In this document: piece after piece, positions 1 to 11,304 of the stretch | Position numbering within the stretch: position 1 is the first letter of the stretch | How the letters are laid out: each line of letters opens with the position of its first letter | Assembly: GCF_003363135.1 (NCBI RefSeq) | Contig: NZ_QRBB01000001.1 | Span: 1,524,501-1,588,500 of the forward strand | DNA from: Alteriqipengyuania lutimaris | Lineage (GTDB): Bacteria; Pseudomonadota; Alphaproteobacteria; Sphingomonadales; Sphingomonadaceae | Direction: 5' to 3' | Length of the DNA stretch: 64,000 nt | Translations under genes and position numbers: made by a program | Notes under the pieces: generated by a model | Told to the model about the DNA's origin: nothing | Database searches by the model: none | What the model saw: only the letters and a program-made list of their open reading frames with translations

Positions 1-41
1 TCGCCTTGCCCCGAGGCTTCGGGGATGCGACAGCCCCGGCC

Positions 42-2030
<1,989 letters not shown>

Positions 2031-2047
2031 TCACCGGCGATTGGCGG

Positions 2048-2770
2048 CTAGCGGGTCGAAGCCCTTTCCGCAGGGGGCGTCGCGGCGGAAGCATCGGACG
2101 ATCCCGGCAGAGCGGTCGACCTATCGCCATCGAAGCTGACTTCGACCGTAACCCCGCGATAGCCGGCAGCGGCGAGCGGGACGGCGATGTTCTGCTGTAC
2201 GGCGGCGCGCGCAGATGCGTGCGCAAGTTCCATCAGCGCGGGGCTGCGCGCGCTGTCGACCGCCTCGCGCTCCGCGATCTGCGTGTTGTTCCGGCTGAGA
2301 TCGTCTTCCGCATCGCGGGTGATCCAGATCCCTTCGCGCATGTATTTCGCGCGCGCTTCGTCGAGATTGGGCTTGCTTAGCTGCAGGGCAGGCAGGCGCA
2401 CGCCCATCGTCTGCGTTTCGGCATTCCACGACAGGCGCGAACGGTCGACTTCCGACAGGTCGACCGAATAATCGACCCGCGCCGGGATGACCGCGATCTG
2501 GCGGCTCTGCAATGCGCCGAAGAGGCGGCTGTCGGTGCTCGCGACAACCGGCGCGAACTCTGCGGTGAAGACCACGAGGCGGTTCTGCTTCTCGAACGAG
2601 ACCAGCGTGGTGCCGATCGGGTCGCCCATCCGGTTGGGGCCATAGGTCCTCCAGCCGATCCACGCGATCGCCGCGATCAGCAGGATGACGAGCAACCAGG
2701 GCAGGAACTGCGGACGCGACTTCTTCACGCGGGTTTCCGTCTTACCGGTTTTGGTCTTTTCATCACTCAC
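2048..2770 (-). CDS. DUF4230 membrane-anchored protein
   Basis: A 240-residue protein with a charged N-terminus, one transmembrane segment (about residues 23-42, FLPWLLVILLIAAIAWIGW) and an extracytoplasmic domain. The order of features, including a beta-rich segment around residues 60-130 and a helical end, matches DUF4230 proteins. The biochemical role of that family is unknown to me. A low-complexity Ala/Ser/Pro tail closes the protein. It lies 15 nt downstream of the metallo-hydrolase gene on the same strand, so the two are probably co-transcribed. Confidence 0.75.
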   Translation of the reverse strand: MSDEKTKTGKTETRVKKSRPQFLPWLLVILLIAAIAWIGWRTYGPNRMGDPIGTTLVSFEKQNRLVVFTAEFAPVVASTDSRLFGALQSRQIAVIPARVDYSVDLSEVDRSRLSWNAETQTMGVRLPALQLSKPNLDEARAKYMREGIWITRDAEDDLSRNNTQIAEREAVDSARSPALMELAHASARAAVQQNIAVPLAAAGYRGVTVEVSFDGDRSTALPGSSDASAATPPAERASTR

Positions 2771-2785
2771 GACAGTTCGTCTCCA

Positions 2786-3658
2786 CTAGATGGCGGCCCA
2801 TCTTTCGCCAGAACGGGTAACCAAGTTTCGCCGTTCCAGATCGATCAGATGGGCATGGACCGACATTTGCGCTGCTTTCTCGAGCCGCGGGTCTAACCCT
2901 TTGTACATGATCGGTATGAACTCAGGCAGACTGCGCGGGGCGTCGCCGAGAACCTTCAGGATCTGCCGTTCGCGCTGGCGACGGTGCCCGATCATCGAAC
3001 GCACCAGCTGTTGCGGGCGATCGACCGGCTTGCCGTGGGCGGGATAATACACCTTGTCCTCGCGCTCGTAGAGCTTGGCGAGGCTTTCCATGTAATCGCT
3101 CATGTCGCCGTCGGGCGGTACGATGACGCTGGTCGACCAGCCCATCACATGATCGCCCGTGAACAGCGCGCCGCTCTCTTCCAGCGCGAAGCAAAGATGG
3201 TTGGAGGTGTGGCCCGGAGTGGCGACCGCGCGCAAGGTCCAGCCATCGCCGCTGACGGTGTCGCCGTCGGCCATTACGCGATCGGGCTCGTAGGTTGTGT
3301 CGAAGGCTTCGTCCGCGCGCGGTCCGTTGTCCGCGATCACCAGCTTGGCACAGCCCATGACCGGCGCGCCGGTTTTCTCGGCGAGCGGGGCGGCGGCGGG
3401 CGAATGGTCGCGGTGGGTGTGGGTGCACAGGATCGCGCTGATCTTCGCATCACCGGCGGCCGCGAGGATCGCATCGAGATGCTCGACTTCGGCAGGGCCG
3501 GGATCGATCACCGCACGGTCTTCGCCGGTGCCGACCAGGTAGGTCTGGGTGCCCGTAAAGGTGTAGGGCGAAGGGTTCGGGGCGAGCACGCGCGTGACGA
3601 GCGGCTCGGGCCGCTCGGGCGTGCCGACGGGCCAGGGGCGGGGAGGAATGTCGACCAT
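2786..3658 (-). CDS. MBL-fold metallo-hydrolase (LACTB2-like)
   Basis: A soluble 290-residue metallo-beta-lactamase-fold hydrolase. The metal-binding motif HTHRDHSP lies near residue 80. The later ligands are in TPGHTSNH (about residue 148) and GDHVMGW, and PAHGKPV marks the C-terminal side. A winged-helix-like tail (about residues 220-290) is usual for the LACTB2/glyoxalase-II-like branch found widely in alphaproteobacteria. The substrate (thioester, RNA or other) is not determined by these motifs. The gene precedes the DUF4230 gene on the same strand. Confidence 0.85.
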   Translation of the reverse strand: MVDIPPRPWPVGTPERPEPLVTRVLAPNPSPYTFTGTQTYLVGTGEDRAVIDPGPAEVEHLDAILAAAGDAKISAILCTHTHRDHSPAAAPLAEKTGAPVMGCAKLVIADNGPRADEAFDTTYEPDRVMADGDTVSGDGWTLRAVATPGHTSNHLCFALEESGALFTGDHVMGWSTSVIVPPDGDMSDYMESLAKLYEREDKVYYPAHGKPVDRPQQLVRSMIGHRRQRERQILKVLGDAPRSLPEFIPIMYKGLDPRLEKAAQMSVHAHLIDLERRNLVTRSGERWAAI

Positions 3659-3730
3659 CGCCCTGCGATATGGCCATCGTGCCCCCGCATGTCACGGGTG
3701 GATGGAGCGCCGCGCCCTTGCTCTGCTTCG

Positions 3731-4189
3731 CTAGCTTTGCGCGAAGACCCGGTCGAGGCGGGCCTGGATACCGTCGATCGGCTGGCGCGAGATGGGGTGC
3801 CGTTCGCGATATTCGCGGTCGATCCGCGCCACGCGCGCATGGAGCCGCTGGGTATCGGCGACGAGGCGTTGGGTCGGCAGGTCGAGCAGCGCCATCAGTT
3901 CAGCGCTGGGGCTGCGGTCCGGCGGCAAATTCGTATGCCGCTCCCACTGCAGGTCGCTCATCTGCCCGGCCAGAAACGCGCGATGGTTGAGGAGCCATGC
4001 GAGCACGTGCATGACGCGTGTCGTGGCCTTGAGGCCTTCGCATTCCAGCGCCCGGCGCAGCGGCAGTTCGACCGGCATCAGATCGCTGACCGCCGGCGCG
4101 AAGACCGTGCGCACCTCGTCGGCTAAGACGTTGGCCTCGCAGTATAATTCCTCGACGATCAGCGCCGTAATGTCGGTTGTCTTTGGCAT
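3731..4189 (-). CDS. rcdA: DUF1465 protein, RcdA-type regulator of CtrA degradation
   Basis: A 152-residue all-helical protein of the DUF1465 family, whose Caulobacter member RcdA is an adaptor helping ClpXP destroy the cell-cycle regulator CtrA. Recognisable segments are the N-terminal helix EELYCEANVLADEVR, the middle helix TRVMHVLAWLLNHRAF and the conserved L-TQRLHARVARID region near residue 115. The length is normal for the family. The assignment rests on whole-protein resemblance to DUF1465. That it works exactly as Caulobacter RcdA in this organism is inference. Transcription is away from the YdcH-type gene at 4367-4564. Confidence 0.7.
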   Translation of the reverse strand: MPKTTDITALIVEELYCEANVLADEVRTVFAPAVSDLMPVELPLRRALECEGLKATTRVMHVLAWLLNHRAFLAGQMSDLQWERHTNLPPDRSPSAELMALLDLPTQRLVADTQRLHARVARIDREYRERHPISRQPIDGIQARLDRVFAQS

Positions 4190-4366
4190 CGCGAGATTGG
4201 GCCTAAGCCGCTCGCATCAGTGCGATAAGAGCGTTGCGCGCGGTTGTCCCGCGAAGGGGCGGTCGCCATCCGCCTGTGCATAATCTTCGCGTGCGTCAGG
4301 CGCTCCTTCGCGATCCGCCGCGTCCATCGACCCTCTTCGATACGGGCGGCGACTCGAGCCGACGGA

Positions 4367-4564
4367 TCAGGCGATGATATCGGGGATGAGTTCGTCCTCG
4401 ATCGCCGCCATCCGGTCGCGCAATTGCAGCTTGCGCTTCTTGAGCCGGGCGATTTGCAATTGGTCGGGCGATTCCATCGCCGATAGCGCCGCGATCGCCG
4501 CATCGAGATCGCGGTGCTCCACCCGCAATTGTTCAAGCCGCTTGCGCAATTCCGCTTCGGTCAC
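4367..4564 (-). CDS. YdcH-family small protein (DUF465)
   Basis: A 65-residue charged helical protein with the YdcH/DUF465 pattern: a first helix ending in HRDLDAAI, a short linker, then LQIARLKKRKLQLRDRM. It is predicted to form a two-helix coiled coil. The start appears to be GTG at 4564. The function of the family is unknown, although it is very common in Sphingomonadales. A second family member lies divergently at 4785. Confidence 0.8.
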   Translation of the reverse strand: MTEAELRKRLEQLRVEHRDLDAAIAALSAMESPDQLQIARLKKRKLQLRDRMAAIEDELIPDIIA

Positions 4565-4784
4565 CTGACCCGTTCCCCATCCACGACGAACTCGATCCGA
4601 ATCGCAATCCGACGCGTGCCGGCCTGCGTTGATCGCACGGCCTCATATCACCCCTTCGCAGGAATGCGATTGTGTGGTTTTATAGTCCGTGCGGAGGCCC
4701 GACGGGCCAGTGAGTCCCATCGGTGTCCCCGCGCGGTTCGCGTTTCGGCGAACGGCTTCGACACACGAAGAGGAGAAGAGGCTC

Positions 4785-4940
4785 ATGAACGCTTCGCACA
4801 TCACCGCGCTCCAGACCAAGCACGCCACGCTCGACCAGGCGATTGCAGAGGAAATGCGCAAGGCTGCGCCGGATGATGGGACGCTTCGAAGCCTCAAGAA
4901 GCAGAAATTGCGCCTCAAGGAAGAGATGGCGGGCGGCTGA
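4785..4940 (+). CDS. YdcH-family small protein (DUF465)
   Basis: A 51-residue protein with the same architecture as its divergent neighbour: TKHATLDQAI, a short linker, then LRSLKKQKLRLKEEM. ATG 4785 is chosen because a strong purine-rich ribosome-binding site (AGGAGAAGAG) lies just upstream. An in-frame ATG at 4689 would add an unrelated leader. It precedes ptsP by 87 nt. The function is unknown. Confidence 0.8.
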   Translation: MNASHITALQTKHATLDQAIAEEMRKAAPDDGTLRSLKKQKLRLKEEMAGG

Positions 4941-5027
4941 CGCCCGCCTTTCCCGCCGACCGGCAAAAGCCGGACAGGAATGCGAAGGGATTTCCCCTGC
5001 GCCGCGCAATGAGCTAGTCCCCATGGC

Positions 5028-7301
5028 ATGAGTGCGACGCTAGCGGCCCGGCAGATACTGACCGGACTTCACGGACTGATGGCAACGCGCCTTTCGGCGC
5101 AGGAAAAGCTCGACCGCACGGTAGAGGTGGTGGGCGAAGCTCTCGATAGCGAGGTATGCTCGATCTACCTCCTGCGTGGAGGCATGCTAGAGCTGTTCGC
5201 CACCAAGGGCCTCAACCAGTCCGCCGTGCACGTGACCCGCATGGCGGTCGGCGAAGGATTGACAGGAACGCTGGTCGCCCATGGCGAGACGCTGAACCTC
5301 GCCCAGGCAAAGGCGCATCCGGACTTCCAGTATCGCCCCGAAACGGGCGAGGAGAAGTTTTCGAGCTTCGCGGGCGTGCCGATCGTCTATCGCGAGCAGG
5401 CGGTGGGCGCGCTCAACGTCCAGCATGTCGATCCGCGTCGCTACGAGGATGTCGAGATCGAGGCGCTGCAGACCACCGCCATGGTACTCAGCGAGCTGAT
5501 CGTGAACGCGGGGCTGATCGACGAGCATTCGGCGGAAGAGGCGATTCCCGAGCGCACCGGCCCCGCGCAGCTGACCGGGCTGACGCTCGTGACTGGCCTT
5601 GCGAGCGGCGCGGCGGTCTATCACCAGCCGCGCGTCACCATCGACAAGGTCGTGGCCGAGGACACCGAGTTCGAGCGCCAGCGGGTCTATCGCGCGTTCG
5701 AGCGGATGCGCGAACAGATCGACCAGATGGCGCAGCAGGCCGAATTCGGCGCGGGCGGCGAAACCGACGAAGTGCTCAAGGCCTACAAGGCCTTCGCTTA
5801 CGACGAGGGGTGGAGCCGCCGGATCAACGAGGCGATCGATGCAGGCCTGACCGCAGAGGCGGCGATCGAGCGGGTCCAGCAACGCACGCGGATGCGCATG
5901 CGCGAGATCGACGATCCGCTGCTGGCCGACCGCATGCACGACCTGGAGGACCTGTCGAACCGACTGCTGCGGATCGTGTCCGGCCAGATGGGCACGGCGG
6001 CGACCACCGGCCTCAAGAAAGATGCGATCCTGATCGCCCGCAATCTGGGCCCGGCGGAACTGCTGGAATACGACCGCCGACGGCTGAAGGGCGTGATCCT
6101 CGAGGAAGGCTCGCTCACCAGCCATGTGGTCATCGTAGCGCGCGCGATGGGTATTCCCGTGGTCGGCCGGGTTCGATCCTTGCGCGGCATGATCGGGGAG
6201 GGCGATCATGTCCTGCTCGATGGCGATGCCGGAGTGGCCCACGTCCGCCCGCAGAACGCCACGCTCGATGCCTTCGAGGCGCGCTTCACCAAGTCCAAGG
6301 AGCGCCGTGCGGCCTATGCCGAGCTGCGCGATGTCGAACCGTTCACGCGCTGCGGCACGCGCATCCAGGTGATGATGAATGCCGGGCTGCGCGACGATCT
6401 GACCACTTTGTCGATGGTCGGTGCCGACGGCATCGGACTGTTTCGAACCGAATTCCAGTTCCTCGTCTCCGCCACGCTGCCGCAGCGCGAGAAGCAGACG
6501 CGGTTCTACAAGGACGTGCTCGATGCAGCAGGCGACAAGCCCGTGGTTTTCCGCACGGTCGATATCGGCGGCGACAAGTCGGTCCCCTACCTGTCCAACG
6601 ACAGCAGTCTGGCGGACGAGAACCCGGCGATGGGCTGGCGCGCTCTGCGCCTGGCGCTGGAGCGCGACGGATTGTTCAAGGCGCAGGCGAGGGCGCTGAT
6701 CGAAGCTTCGGGGGGGCGCACCCTGCGGGTTATGTTCCCCATGGTGAGCGAACCGTGGGAATTCGATGCCGCCAGGAAGGTGTTCGAGGAGCAGCGCGAA
6801 TTTCTGCGCGCCCGCAAGCGGATCATCCTGCCGGAAAATATCGAATATGGTGCGATGATCGAAGTACCCGGCCTGGTCGAGGTGCTCGACGTGCTGGTCC
6901 CCAAGGTTTCCTTCCTGTCGGTCGGCACGAACGATCTCACCCAGTTCCTGTTCGCCGCCGATCGCGCCAATCCCAAACTGGCGGCGCGCTACGACTGGCT
7001 CAGCCCGGCGATCCTGCGGTTTCTGAAACGTATCGTCGATGCGACCACCGGGCACCAGGTCGCGCTCGGCCTGTGCGGCGAGATGGGCGGGCGCCGGCTC
7101 GAGGCGCTGGCGTTGTTCGGGCTGGGCTATCGCCGCCTGTCGATCACGCCCGTTTCGGTCGGCCCGATCAAGGAACTGATCCGCCAGATCGACCTGGCCG
7201 AGATTACCGCCTTCATGAACCAGCTCTGCGCTCAGCCGCCGACAGACCCGCGCCAGGCGATCGCCCAGTGGGCTCAGGATCGGGGCATCGAAGTCGACTG
7301 A
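5028..7301 (+). CDS. ptsP: phosphoenolpyruvate-protein phosphotransferase PtsP (enzyme I-Ntr)
   Basis: Enzyme I of the nitrogen-related phosphotransferase system. It autophosphorylates from PEP and passes phosphate to NPr, and so to EIIA-Ntr. The 757-residue product has an N-terminal GAF domain (about residues 15-165), then the enzyme-I N-terminal domain (about 180-310). The mobile histidine domain follows with the active-site motif SLTSHVVIVAR (His about 366). Last is the PEP-binding barrel with DGIGLFRTEF, TVDIGGDK, GTNDLTQF and the catalytic-cysteine segment LGLCGEMGG (about 680-690). The GAF domain separates it from sugar-PTS enzyme I. It is cytoplasmic and usually linked to K+, PHB and stress control. 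Confidence 0.95.
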   Translation: MSATLAARQILTGLHGLMATRLSAQEKLDRTVEVVGEALDSEVCSIYLLRGGMLELFATKGLNQSAVHVTRMAVGEGLTGTLVAHGETLNLAQAKAHPDFQYRPETGEEKFSSFAGVPIVYREQAVGALNVQHVDPRRYEDVEIEALQTTAMVLSELIVNAGLIDEHSAEEAIPERTGPAQLTGLTLVTGLASGAAVYHQPRVTIDKVVAEDTEFERQRVYRAFERMREQIDQMAQQAEFGAGGETDEVLKAYKAFAYDEGWSRRINEAIDAGLTAEAAIERVQQRTRMRMREIDDPLLADRMHDLEDLSNRLLRIVSGQMGTAATTGLKKDAILIARNLGPAELLEYDRRRLKGVILEEGSLTSHVVIVARAMGIPVVGRVRSLRGMIGEGDHVLLDGDAGVAHVRPQNATLDAFEARFTKSKERRAAYAELRDVEPFTRCGTRIQVMMNAGLRDDLTTLSMVGADGIGLFRTEFQFLVSATLPQREKQTRFYKDVLDAAGDKPVVFRTVDIGGDKSVPYLSNDSSLADENPAMGWRALRLALERDGLFKAQARALIEASGGRTLRVMFPMVSEPWEFDAARKVFEEQREFLRARKRIILPENIEYGAMIEVPGLVEVLDVLVPKVSFLSVGTNDLTQFLFAADRANPKLAARYDWLSPAILRFLKRIVDATTGHQVALGLCGEMGGRRLEALALFGLGYRRLSITPVSVGPIKELIRQIDLAEITAFMNQLCAQPPTDPRQAIAQWAQDRGIEVD

Positions 7302-7422
7302 CCGTGCTGCGCTTGCGAAAAAGGCGCGAAATCAGACCTCGGAGGCGTTGGCTTCGCGCGGGAAGCTCGCTAGACCCACGTTCTTGCAGGGCACTCTTGC
7401 AACAGGGGCTGTAAGGATGGTC

Positions 7423-8265
7423 ATGGCCGAAGACGAAGCCGGATTCGAAATCGATAACTCCGAGCCCACGGCCCCGGGCGATCGGCTGCGCGCGGCGCGC
7501 GAAGCAAAAGGCATGTCGGTCGACGACGTGAGCGCGGCGACGCGCATTCCCAAGCGCCACCTCGAAACGATCGAGGACGGCGACTTTGCCGAGCTTCCCG
7601 GACGCACCTATGCGATCGGTTTTTCGCGCAGTTATGCCAAGGCGGTCGACCTCAACGAAGATGAGATCGTCAACGAGGTGCGCGACCAGCTCGGGATCGA
7701 GGACCCCTCCGAACGTCACCGCGACGGGACCATCCATCAGACCGAGGATCCTGCACGCCTCCCTTCGCGCAAGCTGCTGCTGGCGTCTATCGTCGCGGCG
7801 ATCGTACTGATCGCGGGTCTGTTCGCCTTCTGGGGGACCTATTTCGATCCCGAGGCCGGGCCGGATTCGTTGCTGGCCGAAGAAGAGCAGCGCACGCAGG
7901 CACAGCAGCAGGCCCAGGCGGCCGCGACGCAAAGCGCGCGGCAGCAGCCGATTGCGAGCGGTCCGGTGGTGTTCACCGCGAACCAGGAGGTTTGGGTGCG
8001 CTTCTACGACGGCGTTGAATCGGACGTCCTGATGGAAAGCATCATGGCCGAAGGCGACAGCTACACCATACCGGACACGGCCGACGATCCGCAGATTCGC
8101 ACAGGCCAGCCTTACGCCTTCGATATCACGATCGGCGGGCAGGAAGTCCCGCTGCTGGGCGAAGACGATGTGGTCATCAGCGATGTGCCCGTTACTGCGG
8201 AAGCACTGCTGACGCGCGATGGCGTCGGCCTGCCCGCACAAGGCGGCAATGGAGCGGCGCAATAG
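7423..8265 (+). CDS. rodZ: RodZ-like cytoskeletal/HTH transmembrane protein
   Basis: A bitopic inner-membrane protein of the RodZ type, which in other bacteria links MreB to the cell-wall elongation machinery. The cytoplasmic part has an N-terminal Xre-like HTH (GDRLRAAREAKGMSVDDVS, about residues 20-85). A transmembrane helix lies at about residues 118-138, then a Gln/Ala-rich linker and a periplasmic DUF4115 domain from about residue 180. ATG 7423 is preferred because AAGGA lies five bases upstream. An ATG at 7417 and an earlier one at 7348 have poorer signals. The product is about 280 residues. It heads the rodZ-cpoB-tilS run. Confidence 0.85.
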   Translation: MAEDEAGFEIDNSEPTAPGDRLRAAREAKGMSVDDVSAATRIPKRHLETIEDGDFAELPGRTYAIGFSRSYAKAVDLNEDEIVNEVRDQLGIEDPSERHRDGTIHQTEDPARLPSRKLLLASIVAAIVLIAGLFAFWGTYFDPEAGPDSLLAEEEQRTQAQQQAQAAATQSARQQPIASGPVVFTANQEVWVRFYDGVESDVLMESIMAEGDSYTIPDTADDPQIRTGQPYAFDITIGGQEVPLLGEDDVVISDVPVTAEALLTRDGVGLPAQGGNGAAQ

Positions 8266-8354
8266 GAATTTCGGGATCATAGGGGCGGCGGTTCAGGCCC
8301 GGTTCGAACGCTGTTCGGCACGACGCCCGCACGAATTGGAATACGAGGGAGACC

Positions 8355-9302
8355 ATGATTTTGCTTAATCCTTCCGCAAAACCTCGCGCGGTGATGTTCG
8401 GTGCTCTGGCAGGCCTGCTGCTGACCTCGGGGGCGCCGGCGCTCGCGCAGGACAACGGGGATGCGCGCATCCGCAAGCTGGAAGCCGAAGTCCGCGCGCT
8501 CCAGCGGCGGGTCTTTCCCGGTGGCGATGGACGCTATTTCGAACCCGATATCTCCGCGCCCGCCAATAGCGGGCCGAGCAGCGCCACGCAGACGACCGCT
8601 GTGACCGACATTCTGGCGCGGCTGGACGCGCTCGAATCCTCGATCCAGTCCCTCACCAGTCAGGTCGAGCTGGCGAACAACACCCAGCAGGGGATCGAGC
8701 AGAGGCTTTCGGTTCTCGAAAACAATGCGGCGACGCGGACCGCTTCGGCCACGCCGAGCGCGGCACTTCCCGGAACGAGCGGCGTATCGTCTGCTGCCAC
8801 CACGACGCAACCGCGCACGGCAGCGCCTGCTCCTACACCTGCCCAGAGCTCGGGGCCGAGCGCGGAGCGGCTTGCGGCGGTGCGCGCGATTGCCAAGCCT
8901 TCGACCGACGATGCGGGCGACGACGATTATTCCTACGGCTTCCGTCTGTGGGAAGCGGAGTTCTATCCCGAAGCGCAGCAGGCGCTCGCCGCGTTCGTCG
9001 AGCAATATCCCGACCACTGGCGCACCACCTACGGCCGCAACCTGTTGGGGCGTGCCTTTCTCGACAATGGCCAGGCGCGCGAGGCCGCGCCGTGGTTCCT
9101 GCAGAACTACCAGGCCGACAACGACGCGGCGCGTGCACCCGACAGCCTTCTCTATCTCGCCAAGGCGATGATCGAACTGGGCGATACGAATCGCGCGTGC
9201 ATCGCGCTGGCGGAGTTCAGCGAGACCTATCCCGCGATCGCATCGGGCCGGTTGAGCGACGAATACCAGTCCAGCCGCCGGCAGGTCGAATGCCCGGGAT
9301 AG
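8355..9302 (+). CDS. cpoB: periplasmic coiled-coil/TPR protein CpoB (YbgF)
   Basis: A periplasmic protein of the CpoB/YbgF family, which couples Tol-Pal function to peptidoglycan synthesis during division. A signal peptide ends at ALA-QDN (about residue 31). Next come a coiled-coil segment (RIRKLEAEVRALQRRV), a second coiled coil near residues 80-125, an Ala/Thr/Pro linker, and C-terminal TPR repeats from about residue 185 beginning YSYGFRLWEAEF. A GAGGGA ribosome-binding site precedes ATG 8355. In alphaproteobacteria the gene usually sits between pal and tilS. Here tilS follows directly but pal is absent. Confidence 0.85.
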   Translation: MILLNPSAKPRAVMFGALAGLLLTSGAPALAQDNGDARIRKLEAEVRALQRRVFPGGDGRYFEPDISAPANSGPSSATQTTAVTDILARLDALESSIQSLTSQVELANNTQQGIEQRLSVLENNAATRTASATPSAALPGTSGVSSAATTTQPRTAAPAPTPAQSSGPSAERLAAVRAIAKPSTDDAGDDDYSYGFRLWEAEFYPEAQQALAAFVEQYPDHWRTTYGRNLLGRAFLDNGQAREAAPWFLQNYQADNDAARAPDSLLYLAKAMIELGDTNRACIALAEFSETYPAIASGRLSDEYQSSRRQVECPG

Positions 9303-9330
9303 GGTAAGGTCCCAGGGTGAAGATGCGAGG

Positions 9331-10326
9331 GTGAAGCTCCCGACCGGACATAAGGTCGACAGGTTTCGTACCGAGCTTGAAAAGCTCTGGATCGAACACG
9401 ACGAGGGGCGGGCGCTGGGCATTGCCGTGTCCGGCGGTCCCGACAGTCTGGCCCTGATGCTGCTGGCGCATGCCGCGCTTCCCGGACGCGTGGTCGCGGC
9501 CACCATCGACCACGCGCTGCGGGCCGAGAGCGCGCAGGAGGCGGCTTTCGTGAGCGATCTGTGCGCGTCGCTGGGCATTCCGCACCAGACCCGCCGGATC
9601 GAAGTCGCCGACGGCAATCTTCAGGACCGGGCCCGCGACGCGCGTTACCGGGCCCTGCAAGAGGCATTTTTCGAGCTGGGGGCGGATACGCTCGCAACGG
9701 CGCACCATGCCGACGATCAGGCCGAAACCGTGCTGATGAGGCTCAATCGCGGCAGCGGGGTCTCGGGCCTTGCCGGGATCCGTGCCCATCGGGTCGACGT
9801 GAATTTCGATCTGCTGTCGGAGATGCTCGTCGTGCGCCCGCTACTCGAATGGCGCAAGGAAGAGCTTGCGCAGATCGTCGACGAGGCGGGAATCGAGCCG
9901 GTCCGCGATTCCTCGAACGAGGACGAGCGGTTCGACCGCGTGCGAATGCGCAATGTGCTGCGCGAAGCGGACTGGCTCGACCCGGTCGCCGTGGCGCGCA
10001 GTGCCCGCATCCTGCAAGACGCCGAACGCATCGTCGACGAGGCGATCCGTGATACTTACCGGAGAAGCGTATTCGCGGAAGGCGAAGCGGTCTGGTTCCA
10101 CCGGGGCGACACCTTCCTGATCGAGGTGGAGATCGTCAGCCGGATACTCAAAGAGTTCGGATCGACACCCCGCGGATCGGCCGTCGCGACGATGGTCGAG
10201 GCGCTGCGCAAGGATGGTGCAGCCTGTCTGGCCGGCGTGATGGCCAAGCGCGCCTGGCACCAGAAAGACCCGCTGACACAGGTCGACGCCTGGAAATTCG
10301 AGCGCGAACCGCCGCGCAATTCCTAG
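9331..10326 (+). CDS. tilS: tRNA(Ile)-lysidine synthetase TilS
   Basis: An ATP-dependent enzyme that modifies cytidine 34 of tRNA-Ile(CAU) to lysidine, so that it reads AUA. The N-type ATP-pyrophosphatase P-loop SGGPDS is at about residues 34-39. TIDHALR, the DARYRALQ helix and AHHADDQAETVLMRLNRGSG are standard TilS blocks. The 331-residue protein lacks the long C-terminal extension of E. coli TilS, as is common in alphaproteobacteria. The start is GTG 9331 with a GAGG almost abutting it, so the exact start is uncertain. The stop codon overlaps that of the convergent L,D-transpeptidase gene within a CTAG. Confidence 0.92.
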   Translation: MKLPTGHKVDRFRTELEKLWIEHDEGRALGIAVSGGPDSLALMLLAHAALPGRVVAATIDHALRAESAQEAAFVSDLCASLGIPHQTRRIEVADGNLQDRARDARYRALQEAFFELGADTLATAHHADDQAETVLMRLNRGSGVSGLAGIRAHRVDVNFDLLSEMLVVRPLLEWRKEELAQIVDEAGIEPVRDSSNEDERFDRVRMRNVLREADWLDPVAVARSARILQDAERIVDEAIRDTYRRSVFAEGEAVWFHRGDTFLIEVEIVSRILKEFGSTPRGSAVATMVEALRKDGAACLAGVMAKRAWHQKDPLTQVDAWKFEREPPRNS

Positions 10327-11168
10327 CCGATCGGCGAGCCCATCTGCATCGTCTTGCCGCGGGTGATGATGACCTTGTCGCCCTTGCTCGCCACCGCGAA
10401 AACCTTGGCCGCGAATTCGTTGGGCAGGCCGATGCAGCCGTGGCTGGCATAGCCGTTCTCGACCTGCGAGCCGTGCAGGGCGACGCCATCGCTGGTCAGG
10501 AACATCGAGTACGGCATTGGTGCGTTGTTATACTTCTCTGACACGTTGTGACGCATCTTGTAACGGATCGGGAAGGTGCCGAGCGGGGTAGGGTGCTCCT
10601 GTGTGCCGAGCAGCACGGCGGCTGCCCCGATCTCGTAACCGCCGCGGAAAACCGAGATTACGCGTGCGTCTAGATCGACCGTCATCACGATCTTGCCCGG
10701 CGGCACGCCCTCGGTGTCCCAGTGCCATTCGCCATAGCGGATCGGACCGTCGATCGGCAGCACGCGCTTGACCACCATCTTTTCGGCGCGGGCGGGGGTG
10801 GAACGCGAAGCGACCGCGCGCTCGCGCGCGTCGTAGATCACGTCACCATCGGCGGCGCGGTCCTCGCCCGCGGGGCGGGCCGTGGTGCCCGGCGTGCCCT
10901 CGATATCGACGGTTTCGTCCGTCAGATCGAGGCTATCCTGCGGATCGGCCGATGGTTCGGATTCCAGTGGCGAGGCGTCGTCCCCATCCGCTACGCTATC
11001 GCCGAACTTCGACGGATCGACCGGAATTGCATCCTCGATGTCGGGCGCCGCGGCAGTGGTTTCACTCGTTGCGGCATCATCGAGATAGCGCGCGGCAATC
11101 GACGCGCCGCCCAATAGCAGCACGAGGGCGAGCGTTGCTCCGCCAATCCAGATAAGAGCCTTGGTCAT
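10323..11168 (-). CDS. L,D-transpeptidase (YkuD domain)
   Basis: A cell-wall enzyme that forms or edits L,D-crosslinks or attaches proteins to peptidoglycan. The 281-residue protein has one N-terminal membrane anchor (about residues 4-26), an acidic low-complexity spacer to about residue 125, and a C-terminal YkuD domain. The catalytic signature is HGSQVENGYASHGCIGLPN, with Cys at about residue 244. The usual HG...SHGC(I/V)R motif has Gly-Leu after the Ile here, a minor variation. It is transcribed toward tilS. Membrane anchoring means it probably acts in the periplasm next to the inner membrane. Confidence 0.9.
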   Translation of the reverse strand: MTKALIWIGGATLALVLLLGGASIAARYLDDAATSETTAAAPDIEDAIPVDPSKFGDSVADGDDASPLESEPSADPQDSLDLTDETVDIEGTPGTTARPAGEDRAADGDVIYDARERAVASRSTPARAEKMVVKRVLPIDGPIRYGEWHWDTEGVPPGKIVMTVDLDARVISVFRGGYEIGAAAVLLGTQEHPTPLGTFPIRYKMRHNVSEKYNNAPMPYSMFLTSDGVALHGSQVENGYASHGCIGLPNEFAAKVFAVASKGDKVIITRGKTMQMGSPIG

Positions 11169-11304
11169 GTGTCCATCTCTGCCTCGCGCGCGCGCAAAAT
11201 CATAGCTTACCCAGGCGCGCGTCTCTCCATTGGACGGTCTAGCGGCAAAAGGTTAATTGCCTTTTCGGCTTCGCACGCCGGGAGCAAGGGAGGCGGTTCG
11301 CCGG

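Noticed and set aside
5187..7055. 622-codon minus-strand open frame
   Set aside because: It is the antisense of ptsP, whose motifs are complete. The reading is His/Arg/Leu-rich with no domain, a GC-driven shadow.
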